Shown here: piece by piece, positions 42,973 through 51,303 of the stretch | Position numbering within the stretch: position 1 is the stretch's first letter | Layout of the letters: the number at the start of each line of letters is the position of its first letter | Assembly (NCBI GenBank): GCA_021648745.1 | Contig: JAKISE010000003.1 | Span: 1 to 64,000 of the forward strand | Length of the DNA: 64,000 nt | Direction of reading: 5' to 3' | Source: Cyclobacteriaceae bacterium | GTDB taxonomy: Bacteria > Bacteroidota > Bacteroidia > Cytophagales > Cyclobacteriaceae | Translations under genes and position numbers: made by a program | The notes under the pieces: model-generated | The model's database searches: none | Told to the model about the DNA's origin: nothing | Seen by the model: only the letters and a program-made list of their open reading frames with translations

Positions 42973-44037
42973 ATGACTCCTGCCTCACTCCTTCTAAATA
43001 ATAAATTATTCAGCTATGAGCAGCTTAGGAGTGGAAAATATGAAAGCTCTACCCCTTTTGAAGAACATACCTTACTTTTTTGCAAGCAATGGCTCAATGG
43101 GCAAGAAGTGTTTGAGCAAAAAACATCCGGCTCTACTGGAAAGCCTAAAACAATAAAAATCACAAGGGCTCAAATGCAGTTAAGTGCTAGGCTTACGGTG
43201 GAAGCACTAAGTTTAAAAACCAATGATGTAGCATTAGTGTGTATTGATACTGCTTTTATTGGAGGCAAAATGATGCTGGTTAGAGGGTTTGAGCATAAGC
43301 TCCAGCTTATCATCAAAGAACCATCTTCGAATCCATTAGAACCCATTAAAGACCCAATCGATTTTATTGCCATGGTGCCAATACAGTTCGAAAATTCTTT
43401 ACTTAACCACCAAAAAAAGGTTGTAAGTTGTAAGGCTATAATCATTGGAGGCGCAGCAATAAATCACTCATTAGCAGAGAAAATAGCTCAACTAAAAACC
43501 CCTATTTACAGTACTTATGGAATGACTGAAACAGTGTCACATGTTGCTTTAAAGAGACTTTCAAACCCTATAGACCATTATTTTACTACACTTGGAGATG
43601 TAAAAATTGAGATCAATAGTCAAGAACAGCTTATGATAAACGGTGCTATCACCAATCATCAAAACCTAATAACCAATGATAGAGTTGAGTTAATTTCTTC
43701 TACTGAGTTTAGGTGGTTAGGCCGCAACGATAATGTAGTAAATAGTGGGGGCATAAAAATACAGTTGGAGGAAGTCGAAAATCAAATCGAAAGGTACTTT
43801 GAAAGTAAAAATATCAAGAATCGCTTCTTTTTATATGGGATTCCAGATGATTATTTAGGCACTAAACTGATACTTTGCGTTGAAACCAATAATATAATTA
43901 TGCCTATGGATTCAATAAACTTTCTATCTATGGGCATAAATAAATTGAGCCGTCCAAAGGACATAATATATATAAATCAGTTCATTGAAACAAAATCAGG
44001 GAAAATAAACCGTACAGAAAGTTACAAAAACCGTTAG
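42973..44037 (+). CDS. menE: o-succinylbenzoate-CoA ligase-like AMP-binding protein
   Basis: 354 residues, shorter than typical MenE but with the main motifs: KTSGSTGKPKTIKITRAQM (P-loop-like), IGGAAINHSL, YSTYGMTETVSHVAL, WLGRNDNVVNSGGIKIQLEEVE and the catalytic lysine near SGKINRTE at the C-terminus. It activates o-succinylbenzoate with CoA for MenB. menC (o-succinylbenzoate synthase) is not in the window. The gene is separated from menB by the inverted-repeat element and may have lost or gained a promoter. Confidence 0.88.
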   Translation: MTPASLLLNNKLFSYEQLRSGKYESSTPFEEHTLLFCKQWLNGQEVFEQKTSGSTGKPKTIKITRAQMQLSARLTVEALSLKTNDVALVCIDTAFIGGKMMLVRGFEHKLQLIIKEPSSNPLEPIKDPIDFIAMVPIQFENSLLNHQKKVVSCKAIIIGGAAINHSLAEKIAQLKTPIYSTYGMTETVSHVALKRLSNPIDHYFTTLGDVKIEINSQEQLMINGAITNHQNLITNDRVELISSTEFRWLGRNDNVVNSGGIKIQLEEVENQIERYFESKNIKNRFFLYGIPDDYLGTKLILCVETNNIIMPMDSINFLSMGINKLSRPKDIIYINQFIETKSGKINRTESYKNR

Positions 44038-44122
44038 TATAAAAACCTAGGATTATCTGACAACGCATTGGTGTTGCAACATTTATGCCTTACATTTAAT
44101 TGTATTTTTTGGCTAACCTAGT

Positions 44123-44486
44123 ATGTACGAAGAAAGCAACTTGCAATCTGAAGTAATTCGAGACCTTTTTTCCTTTATGGAAAAGGCAAAAAATGCCGTT
44201 TCTAAAGATGAAAGTATCGATGGAAAGTCGTTCGAAAATTATCGATTGCTACCAAATCAATATTTGTACTTTATAAATTTTACTACGTCTAAAGTTCCGT
44301 TTCATAAGGACCTTGATAACCTGAGTTCGGGATAAGGAAATCGCTAGTGAGTTAGATATAAGTCAAAACACGGTAAGTACTCACCGAAAAAATATGATGA
44401 GCAAACTTGAAGCAACTAATATGGTAGATTTGGTACTTAAACCCGAAATATGCAATAGAAATTCTATTAACCTGAGTTCGACCTAA
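44123..44486 (+). pseudogene. decayed LuxR-family regulator (PAS-like start, HTH end, internal loss)
   Basis: The first 70 codons (44123-44335) read like the start of a Bacteroidota PAS/LuxR regulator (LLPNQYLYFINFTTSKV) and end in TAA inside the word CTGAGTTCGGGATAAGG (44321-44337). In another frame, 44334-44467 encodes KEIASELDISQNTVSTHRKN and then MMSKLEATNMVDLVL, a clear LuxR helix-turn-helix. The middle of the gene, including the rest of the PAS domain, is missing. The frame then runs into the MITE-like element and stops at 44484-44486. Confidence 0.75.
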
Positions 44487-44722
44487 GGAATGCTGTCAGA
44501 AAATAAGGTAGTAGGTGAGGTTTTGGAAATAAAAAGTGAAAAAATAATGGATTATTTTAAGATTTTTATTTCTAAAAGATTGCCTGCTAAATATTTTCCC
44601 TTGGGCTTTAGTGAAATTTCCCCAAACTTCCTCAAATTAACCCGTTAGTTCTACATAAATTTGAGTCGTTTATGAAATTTTCACTTCAAGCTGACAGTAT
44701 TCCTTAGGTCGAACTCAGGTTA
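44468..44722. mobile_element. MITE-like element with about 31-bp terminal inverted repeats
   Basis: The left end CCTGAGTTCGACCTAAGGAA (from 44471, continuing to 44499) and the right end (44691-44719) are reverse complements with one mismatch in 29 bases; the pairing extends by TAA/TTA on the outside. The 191-base interior is AT-rich and has no open frame that resembles a protein. The end word CTGAGTTCG is also found at 44321 and 53219. Size and structure fit a miniature inverted-repeat element; a parent transposase is not in the window. Confidence 0.7.
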
Positions 44723-45037
44723 TTACTAATACAAACTGCTGCAAATCAGTCGTTTTACTAAGTTTATCCTCTTAACCATAGCGGTGCTATGCTTTTCGAA
44801 TATAAACTTCTGATTTATTGCATTTTGTCTTCTCATTACAAATTCTAGTGCATAATCCGGGTTAAATCACGTGTGGTTATATAACTCTAACTCACTCCTA
44901 AATATTTACATGCTGATGAACAACACATTGGAATTCTAGCTAATCGATATTCCATATTTCAAAAAATAAGATACATTCGAAAAACACTCTAAAATTTAGG
45001 GGATATATACTAAATAAGGAGAGAAAGTCCAAAGCTA
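44723..45037. other. non-coding tract with a short hairpin, possible insertion-sequence relic
   Basis: No gene can be supported in these 315 bases. A perfect hairpin CATAGC-GGT-GCTATG lies at 44777-44791. The tract between the MITE-like element and the Rrf2 gene end shows no clear promoter or terminator. It may be remnant DNA of another repeat family. Confidence 0.4.
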
Positions 45038-45442
45038 TTAATTGGGGAGTTTAAACAATTCCTTAATTGAATCTTGATTGATAGGCTTTACTAAGCTGGC
45101 TTTAAACACCCCATAGTATTTATGCAATAAGCAAGGATTTTTATCTGAGCACTCTTTAAGTCCTAAAATACATTTATCAAAAACATTATAGCCCTCAATA
45201 CAAACAACTATATCAATCAAAGGTCGCTTCATATTTTCATCGCTTAAATAAAAACCTCCTCCTCGGCCTTTTGAAGATGAAATAATATCGCCTTTAGATA
45301 ATTGCTGCATTATTTTACTTAAATAAGGTTGCGGAATATCCAACTCAGCTGCTAGTTTAACAACAGATTTTTTTTCATCGCTATTATTATGCAATAGATA
45401 CTCTATCGTACGGATCGCATATTTAGTTGAATTTGAAAACAT
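45038..45442 (-). CDS. Rrf2-family [Fe-S] transcription regulator (NsrR-like)
   Basis: 134 residues. The winged HTH is in the N-terminal half (ELDIPQPYLSKIMQQLSKGD, then SSKGRGGGFYL). Cysteines 91, 98 and 104 (C-x6-C-x5-C) are at the cluster-binding positions of IscR/NsrR/RirA proteins. It is divergent from the nitrous oxide reductase operon across a 95-base gap holding two palindromes, so control of nos genes by nitric oxide or by iron-sulfur status is likely. Which signal it senses cannot be read from sequence. Confidence 0.88.
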   Translation of the reverse strand: MFSNSTKYAIRTIEYLLHNNSDEKKSVVKLAAELDIPQPYLSKIMQQLSKGDIISSSKGRGGGFYLSDENMKRPLIDIVVCIEGYNVFDKCILGLKECSDKNPCLLHKYYGVFKASLVKPINQDSIKELFKLPN

Positions 45443-45488
45443 GATATTTATCAGTAAAATATATTATATAAATCAGTTAATTTAATTA

Positions 45489-45523
45489 GGATATAAATAT
45501 CCGATTATCTTATTTTGTACAAA
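45489..45523. promoter_or_regulatory. two palindromes in the Rrf2-nos intergenic region (candidate operators)
   Basis: GGATAT-AA-ATATCC (45489-45502) is a perfect palindrome with a two-base spacer; TTTGTACAAA (45514-45523) is a perfect ten-base palindrome. The sequence TATTTTG at 45511-45517 is close to the -7 box and overlaps the second palindrome, so a protein bound there could block RNA polymerase. The first ATG of the nos operon is at 45538. Confidence 0.5.
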
Positions 45524-45537
45524 TAAAACATACTAAC

Positions 45538-46023
45538 ATGAACAATCACAAATTAAACACACTTATTTTATTAACACTTGCCTTTTTCGCCACCTCTTGC
45601 GGAGGTGGATCTAACGAAAATGGCGAAGGAGAAACCGTTGCAGAAGCAACCCCAGCAGCACCAATGACTCTTGAAGAAGCTGAAAAAGGTTGGAAAACCA
45701 ACAAAGGTGTTGGTCCAATAAAAAGTGTAAACCTTGCCGCTGAAATTGACCAAACTCTTGCTGATGCAGGCATGGTAATTTTTGAAGCTAAATGTTCGGC
45801 TTGCCACAAAGTTGAAAAGAAATTTATTGGCCCTTCCCCAAAAGGTATCATGGAAAAGAGAACACCAGAATGGGTTATGAACATGATATTGAACCCAGAA
45901 GGAATGGTTGCCGAAGATCCAATTGCTCGTCAATTATTAATGAAGTTTAGTGCCCCAATGGCCAACCAAAGCTTAACAGAAGATGAAGCCAGATCGGTAG
46001 TAGAATATTTTAGAACACTCTAA
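45538..46023 (+). CDS. c-type cytochrome lipoprotein of the nos operon
   Basis: 161 residues. The lipobox is ATSC (Cys21) followed by a Gly/Glu-rich linker. One haem-binding motif is seen, CSACH, in IFEAKCSACHKVEKKFIGPSP; the Met in FSAPMANQSL is the probable axial ligand. It is the first gene of the operon and probably passes electrons to NosZ in the periplasm. Similar cytochromes precede nosZ in many clade II loci. Confidence 0.9.
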   Translation: MNNHKLNTLILLTLAFFATSCGGGSNENGEGETVAEATPAAPMTLEEAEKGWKTNKGVGPIKSVNLAAEIDQTLADAGMVIFEAKCSACHKVEKKFIGPSPKGIMEKRTPEWVMNMILNPEGMVAEDPIARQLLMKFSAPMANQSLTEDEARSVVEYFRTL

Positions 46024-46035
46024 TCTAATACATAT

Positions 46036-46617
46036 ATGAAAACCACAATTTACAGCCTGTTTGTAGCTGGAGCGCTAATAATTTTTAGTGCCTGCACAAG
46101 CAGCGAAACTCAAGAAGGAGGTACAGAATCCTCCAATGTTACAACTGACAATACACCTTTAGGACAAGCCTCAGTTGTAGATAGCGAATCGGATCCTAAC
46201 ATTTTACAAGTAGCCATAGGGTCTCCAGATCACACCACGTTGGTGGCAGCGGTGCAAGCAGCTCATATCGAGCACATATTGGTAAATGCAGGGCCTCTTA
46301 CCGTTTTTGCACCAACCAATGCAGCTTTTGATAAACTACCCGAAGGCACTGTTGAGACTTTATTAAAACCAGAAAATGTTGGAGACTTAACAAAAATTCT
46401 TACAAGACATGCAGCTCCTGGTTCTTACAACATTGAAGCTCTTAAAAAAGAAGTAAGAAAAGGTAGAAATAAACTTTATATGGCTACTGACGATTACTTT
46501 GAAATAACCGTTGAAGGCGATGATGTTTATGTGAATGGAGCTAAAGTGTTGGCTTCTATCCAAACTTCAAACGGAATTGTTAACGTTGTTGACGAAGTAT
46601 TACTACCTAAAGAATAA
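46036..46617 (+). CDS. fasciclin (FAS1) domain lipoprotein
   Basis: 193 residues. The lipobox ends at FSAC (Cys20). The FAS1 domain covers about residues 55-190, with HTTLVAAVQAAHIEHIL, GPLTVFAPTNAAFDKLPEGTV, the H2-like region RHAAPGSYNIEALKK and SNGIVNVVDEVLLP. It is located between the cytochrome and nosZ. FAS1 proteins are seen in clade II nos loci of Bacteroidota; their role there is not established. Confidence 0.92.
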   Translation: MKTTIYSLFVAGALIIFSACTSSETQEGGTESSNVTTDNTPLGQASVVDSESDPNILQVAIGSPDHTTLVAAVQAAHIEHILVNAGPLTVFAPTNAAFDKLPEGTVETLLKPENVGDLTKILTRHAAPGSYNIEALKKEVRKGRNKLYMATDDYFEITVEGDDVYVNGAKVLASIQTSNGIVNVVDEVLLPKE

Positions 46618-46634
46618 CTCTAACTTAATATAAA

Positions 46635-48596
46635 ATGAAACTAACAAAATATTTATTTGCAGCAGCATTAGCGGGAGCAGCCCTTTCGTTTACTAGCTGT
46701 GATAGCTCGAAAAAAGAAAGCAAAGGAGCCCTAGGAGGCAACCTTGCTGAACGTTCATTTGTTGCTCCTGGTGAGCACGATGAATTCTACGCTTTTGTCT
46801 CAGGAGGATTTAGTGGTCAATTATCGGTATATGGTTTACCTTCAGGCAGATTGTTTAAAGTTATCCCTGTTTTTTCTGTAGATGGAGAAAAAGCCTATGG
46901 TTTTAATGAAGAAACCAAAGCCATGCTAAATACCTCTTATGGATTTGTTCCTTGGGGAGATTCGCATCATCCTGATATTTCTCAAACAGATGGAGTTTTA
47001 GACGGTCGATGGGTATTCATTAACGAAAACAATACACCAAGAATTGCACGTATTAGTCTTGAAACGTTCGAAACTGTAGAAATAATAGAGATTCCTAATA
47101 CAGCTGGCAATCACAGTTCTGCTTACGTAACTGACAATACAGAGTATGTAATTGCAGGTACACGTTTTTCCGTACCGGTACCTCAAAGAGACATGCCCAT
47201 TAACGAGTATAAAGGCAACTTTAAAGGAGCCTTATCCTTTTTAAAAGTAGATCCTGAAAGCGGTGAGATGGATTTATCTTTTCAAATTATGATGCCTGGG
47301 TTCGATTATGACAAAGCACACCCTGGTAGAGGAAAGTCACATGGATGGTTCTTTTATACTACCTATAATACAGAAGAAGCGCACACGTTGTTAGAAGTAA
47401 ACGCTTCTCAAAACGACAAAGATTTTATTGCCGCTATTAACTGGAAAAAGATTGAAGAGTATGTAGCCAATGGCGGTGGAAAAATGATGCCTGCAAAATA
47501 TGCCCACAACATATACAGCGATGAAACACATACGGCAACTTCAACAATGAAGACCGAAGTTTTAACAGTTGAGCCAAAAGATGTTCCTGGTGCTATTTAT
47601 TTCTTGCCTACCCCAAAATCGCCTCACGGTTGCGATGTAGACCCTTCTGGTGAGTATATTGTGGGTAGTGGTAAACTTTCGGCCAATGTAACGGTGCATT
47701 CGTTTACCAAAATGCTAGATGCCATTGAAAACGAAAAATTTGCAGGAGAAGCCTATGGAATTCCTATTCTAAACTTTGAAGATGTACTTGCAGGCACTGT
47801 TGTTCAGCCTGGTTTAGGACCACTTCATACAGAGTTTGATGGCAAAGGAAATGCCTATACCACTTTCTTTATTTCTTCAGAAGTTGTTAAGTGGAAACTA
47901 GGGACTTGGGAAGTAATAGATAGAAAACCAACGTATTACTCAGTAGGTCACTTAATGATTCCTGGAGGAAATTCTAGAAAGCCTTTTGGCAAGTACTTAG
48001 TAGCTATGAACAAAATAACAAAAGACCGCTATTTACCAACAGGCCCTGAAGTTACTCAGTCGGCACAACTGTATGACATTACAGGTGATAAGATGGAATT
48101 ATTACTGGATTTTCCTACCGTTGGAGAGCCTCATTATGCAGCGGGTATCCCTGCTGATTTGGTGGCACCCAATTCTAAAAAATATTTTAAGCTTGAAGAT
48201 AATAAACATCCTTATGCAACTTTAAATGAAAAAGATGTAAAAGTTGTTAGAGATGGAAATACCGTACATGTGTATATGACAATGATACGTAGCCACTTTG
48301 CTCCCGACAATATTGAAGGAATTCAAGAAGGAGATAAAGTTTATTTCCACGTTACAAATTTGGAACAAGATTATGATGTTCCTCACGGTATCAGTATGAT
48401 AGGTGCCAACACCTCTGAACTGTTGATTATGCCTGGTCAAACGGAAACGTTTGTATGGAATGCCAATAATCAAGGAGTATGGCCATTCTATTGCACTGAT
48501 TTCTGTTCAGCTCTACATCAAGAAATGCAAGGGTATGTACGCGTATCTCCTAAAGGATCTGATGTTCCTTTAAAATGGTCATTGGATGATGAATAG
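46635..48596 (+). CDS. nosZ: nitrous oxide reductase, clade II (Sec-dependent)
   Basis: 653 residues. The signal is of lipoprotein type (FTSC, Cys22) and has no twin-arginine motif, which marks clade II. Histidines for the CuZ cluster are in DSHHPDIS, AGNHSSAY, GKSHGWF, YAHNIY, SPHGCDV, PLHTEFD and EPHYAAG. The C-terminal cupredoxin CuA site is CTDFCSALHQEM with Cys620, Cys624, His628 and Met631. It reduces N2O to N2 in the periplasm. The length and motifs look complete, so the enzyme should be active. Confidence 0.97.
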   Translation: MKLTKYLFAAALAGAALSFTSCDSSKKESKGALGGNLAERSFVAPGEHDEFYAFVSGGFSGQLSVYGLPSGRLFKVIPVFSVDGEKAYGFNEETKAMLNTSYGFVPWGDSHHPDISQTDGVLDGRWVFINENNTPRIARISLETFETVEIIEIPNTAGNHSSAYVTDNTEYVIAGTRFSVPVPQRDMPINEYKGNFKGALSFLKVDPESGEMDLSFQIMMPGFDYDKAHPGRGKSHGWFFYTTYNTEEAHTLLEVNASQNDKDFIAAINWKKIEEYVANGGGKMMPAKYAHNIYSDETHTATSTMKTEVLTVEPKDVPGAIYFLPTPKSPHGCDVDPSGEYIVGSGKLSANVTVHSFTKMLDAIENEKFAGEAYGIPILNFEDVLAGTVVQPGLGPLHTEFDGKGNAYTTFFISSEVVKWKLGTWEVIDRKPTYYSVGHLMIPGGNSRKPFGKYLVAMNKITKDRYLPTGPEVTQSAQLYDITGDKMELLLDFPTVGEPHYAAGIPADLVAPNSKKYFKLEDNKHPYATLNEKDVKVVRDGNTVHVYMTMIRSHFAPDNIEGIQEGDKVYFHVTNLEQDYDVPHGISMIGANTSELLIMPGQTETFVWNANNQGVWPFYCTDFCSALHQEMQGYVRVSPKGSDVPLKWSLDDE

Positions 48597-48621
48597 TTAG
48601 AACAAGAATGTTAGTATGTGA

Positions 48622-48667
48622 CGAAAGGCGCCATTTACGTTAGAAGATTTGGCGCCTTCGTTATTTT
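48622..48667 (+). terminator. hairpin with T-run after nosZ (terminator or attenuator)
   Basis: CGAAAGGCGCC (48622-48632) pairs with GGCGCCTTCG (48651-48660), one base bulged, followed by TTATTTTTT. It lies 25 bases after the nosZ stop and before the accessory genes, so it may lower their expression relative to nosZ. Confidence 0.7.
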
Positions 48668-48701
48668 TTACACCGCTTTTTTACTTATAACATCTATTAA
48701 C

Positions 48702-49289
48702 ATGAAAAAATCAAAAATTATAATGATGCTAGGGGCATTTCTCTTGCTCTCATTATTCGTGTTTCCTTTATGGAATATTACACTAGAAGCACCTCAATAT
48801 CCTGAACCACTAGGCATGGACATTTGGATTAATAAAATTGCAGATCACAACCCTAATGACATTAAAAATATTAATTTAATGAACCATTATGTAGGCATGA
48901 AAGAAATACCTATACATATGCCGGAGTTTGATATTTTTCCAATTGTAATTGGTGCAATGAGCTTACTGGGCATAATAATAGGATTTATTGGAAAAAAAGG
49001 GCTTTACATTACTTGGTTTGTAGTTATGTCAATTTTAGGATCTGCTGGGATGTATGATTTCTATGCTTGGGAATACGAATATGGACATAACCTCAACCCT
49101 AAGGCAGCTATAAAATTCATGGATAAAAATGGCGATCCACTAGCATACCAACCCCCTCTAATTGGAAATAAAACCATTCTAAACTTTAAAGCGAAGTCCT
49201 GGCCAATGGCGGGAGCCTATCTCATGTTTATAGGTATGGGCTTATCGGTTGTTGCTTTTATTGTTGATAAAAAAGAGGATAACTCTTAG
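48702..49289 (+). CDS. nos-associated membrane protein, four TM segments
   Basis: 195 residues from ATG at 48702. An earlier GTG at 48618 would start within the terminator hairpin and is rejected. Membrane segments lie at about 5-25, 78-98, 101-120 and 168-188. The loop between the first two contains NLMNHYVGMKEIPIHMPE, rich in His and Met, which might bind copper. The gene is in the nosZ-nosL interval, overlaps nothing, and ends four bases before nosL. I know of similar proteins in clade II loci but no assigned function. Confidence 0.75.
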   Translation: MKKSKIIMMLGAFLLLSLFVFPLWNITLEAPQYPEPLGMDIWINKIADHNPNDIKNINLMNHYVGMKEIPIHMPEFDIFPIVIGAMSLLGIIIGFIGKKGLYITWFVVMSILGSAGMYDFYAWEYEYGHNLNPKAAIKFMDKNGDPLAYQPPLIGNKTILNFKAKSWPMAGAYLMFIGMGLSVVAFIVDKKEDNS

Positions 49290-49293
49290 TATT

Positions 49294-49725
49294 ATGAAGG
49301 TTATATATGCTTTTATAATCACTTTTTCTATCCTTATTTCTTCTTGTTCGGTAGAGTCTGAAGAAATTAATTATGGCAAAGAGGCTTGCTATTTTTGTCA
49401 AATGACAATTATAGATAAACAACATGCGGCAGAAGTTGTAACGGCCAAAGGAAAAGTATTCAAATTCGACTCCATTGAATGCATGATTAATGATTTAAAG
49501 AAAAAGGAGGGTGCGGACATTGCACTCCTTTTAATAAACGACTTTACTTCACCTGGCACACTTACTGATGCTAATACTGCAACTTATTTAATCAGTGAAC
49601 AAATAAAAAGCCCAATGGGAGCGTTCCTCTCAGGTTTTAAATCAAAAGATAAAGCCTCACAAATGCAAAAAGAGGTTGGTGGCTCAATATACACTTGGAC
49701 GGAAGTACAAGAACATATTAATTAA
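49294..49725 (+). CDS. nosL: NosL-like copper-binding lipoprotein
   Basis: 143 residues from ATG at 49294. The lipobox is ISSC (Cys18). The copper-binding CxxCxM-type site is Cys32, Cys35 and Met37 in ACYFCQM; TAKGKVFKFDSIECMIN and the later SPMGAFLSGF are characteristic. NosL delivers Cu(I) for the CuZ site of NosZ. A longer reading from 49249 overlaps the previous gene and is not used. Confidence 0.92.
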   Translation: MKVIYAFIITFSILISSCSVESEEINYGKEACYFCQMTIIDKQHAAEVVTAKGKVFKFDSIECMINDLKKKEGADIALLLINDFTSPGTLTDANTATYLISEQIKSPMGAFLSGFKSKDKASQMQKEVGGSIYTWTEVQEHIN

Positions 49726-49730
49726 AAATT

Positions 49731-50018
49731 ATGAATGTTTTAGATATAACAACTAAGCCTTTTAAAGGGCTCACAGTAGAAAAATTGCTCAAAAATGAAA
49801 GCTGCGAAGCAATTATGATTAGTATTGAAGCAGGTCATTCTTTGCCAAAGCACAGCACACCCAAAGAAGCATTACTCCTAATGCACCAAGGGGAAGCTGT
49901 TTACACTATGCAAGGGGAAGATACGGTGCTCACACCAGGTATAACCTTTAAAATACCTACTGATTTAGAGCATTCCATTATAGCTAAAAAAGACTCAATC
50001 GTATTTGTTATTAGGTAA
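49731..50018 (+). CDS. small cupin-domain protein in the nos operon
   Basis: 95 residues, cytoplasmic. The beta-barrel pattern of a minimal cupin is visible: AGHSLPKHSTPKEALLLMHQGEAVYTM and then LTPGITFKIPTDLEHSI. Histidines at HS, KHS and EHS could bind a metal. It is five bases after nosL. Cupins of this size may sense or bind small ligands; its role here is unknown. Confidence 0.8.
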   Translation: MNVLDITTKPFKGLTVEKLLKNESCEAIMISIEAGHSLPKHSTPKEALLLMHQGEAVYTMQGEDTVLTPGITFKIPTDLEHSIIAKKDSIVFVIR

Positions 50019-50058
50019 TTATCTCGAATTTTGAGGTTACCGCTGACTTGATATTAAA

Positions 50059-51303
50059 ATGAAACAATTTTTTATTGTTCTAGTTCTAACCTATGGATTC
50101 CTTTCGGAATTTTCAAATGCCTATGCTAATACCATAGAAGTTTGCGAAACGTGTAAAATAAGCACGATTACAGAGGCAATTGCCACTGCTAATAAAGGAG
50201 ATACGATCTTAATCAATAGTGGATTTTATCAGGAAGGTGAAATTATCATTGATAAACCTCTTGTACTTTTGGGTATTAACAAACCCATTATAGATGGCAA
50301 CTCGAAAGCAGGAATTTTAATTGCATCTGCAGATAGCGTAGTAATTAATGGCCTTATTGTGCAAAATATAGGTGTTAGCTATATACAAGAGTATGCAGCC
50401 ATACATATATCTAATAGCAAGTATTTTACTATAGAAAACAACGAGCTTAGAGAAGTGTTTTTTGGAATATTAGTTGAGAAATCACATTATGGATTAATCA
50501 ATAATAACCAAGTTTCAAGTAATGCTGTAAACGAAGTTAGTTCGGGTAATGGCATTCATATGTGGCATTCAAGTAATATCATAATCACCAATAATCACTT
50601 ATCGCAACTGCGAGATGGTATTTATTTTGAATTTGTTACTGATAGCCATGTTGCAAATAATATAAGTATTAACAATCTCAGATATGGCCTTCATTTTATG
50701 TTTTCCAATAATGACAGCTATTATAACAACCAATTCATAAATAACGGGGCTGGAGTAGCTGTCATGTTTTCGAAATTTATTGAGATGAAGCGTAACCGGT
50801 TTTACAAAAATTGGGGATCAGCCTCATTCGGTTTGCTACTCAAGGAAATTAACGATGCAGAAATTGAAGATAATATTTTTGAGGAAAATACAATCGGCAT
50901 TAATATAGAAGGCTCTACAAGAATAAATTATAAGAATAACAACTTCATAAGAAATGGCTGGGCTATAAAAATTAGAGGAGGGTGTTATGCCAATATCTTT
51001 GATCATAATAATTTCATCGATAACTCTTTCGATATTTCCTACAATAGTAAAATGAACGATAATAGTTTTGATAATAATTATTGGAGCGATTACACTGGTT
51101 ACGATTTGGATAAAGATGGAATTGGGGATGTCCCCTATCGCCCGGTTAAACTCTTCTCCTATATCGTTAATCAAACGCCTGAAACCATAATTTTGTTAAG
51201 AAGCCTTTTTATCGATATATTAAATTTTTCAGAAAAAGTATCACCTGTTTTTACTCCAGATAATTTAGTAGATGCTACTCCTAAAATGAAAAAAATCCAA
51301 TGA
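50059..51303 (+). CDS. nosD: NosD-like maturation protein (right-handed beta-helix)
   Basis: 414 residues. A signal peptide (residues 1-23) is followed by parallel beta-helix repeats rich in N and I (ITNNHLSQLRDGIYFEFVTDS, HVANNISINNLRYGLHFMFS), the CASH-domain pattern, and a NYWSDYTGYDLDKDGIGD segment found in NosD proteins. It is periplasmic and is required for CuZ assembly together with NosF and NosY. Its stop overlaps the nosF start. Confidence 0.95.
   Translation: MKQFFIVLVLTYGFLSEFSNAYANTIEVCETCKISTITEAIATANKGDTILINSGFYQEGEIIIDKPLVLLGINKPIIDGNSKAGILIASADSVVINGLIVQNIGVSYIQEYAAIHISNSKYFTIENNELREVFFGILVEKSHYGLINNNQVSSNAVNEVSSGNGIHMWHSSNIIITNNHLSQLRDGIYFEFVTDSHVANNISINNLRYGLHFMFSNNDSYYNNQFINNGAGVAVMFSKFIEMKRNRFYKNWGSASFGLLLKEINDAEIEDNIFEENTIGINIEGSTRINYKNNNFIRNGWAIKIRGGCYANIFDHNNFIDNSFDISYNSKMNDNSFDNNYWSDYTGYDLDKDGIGDVPYRPVKLFSYIVNQTPETIILLRSLFIDILNFSEKVSPVFTPDNLVDATPKMKKIQ

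Noticed and set aside
44500..44690. Short coding gene inside the MITE-like element
   Set aside because: All frames are broken by stops and no segment resembles a transposase.
45546..45933. Two minus-strand open frames opposite the cytochrome c gene
   Set aside because: They are mirror frames of a gene with clear signal peptide and haem motif; neither has a recognisable start context or motif.
48618..48701. N-terminal extension of the nos membrane protein
   Set aside because: It would begin with GTG in front of a terminator-like hairpin and code the hairpin itself; the ATG at 48702 is followed by a normal membrane segment.
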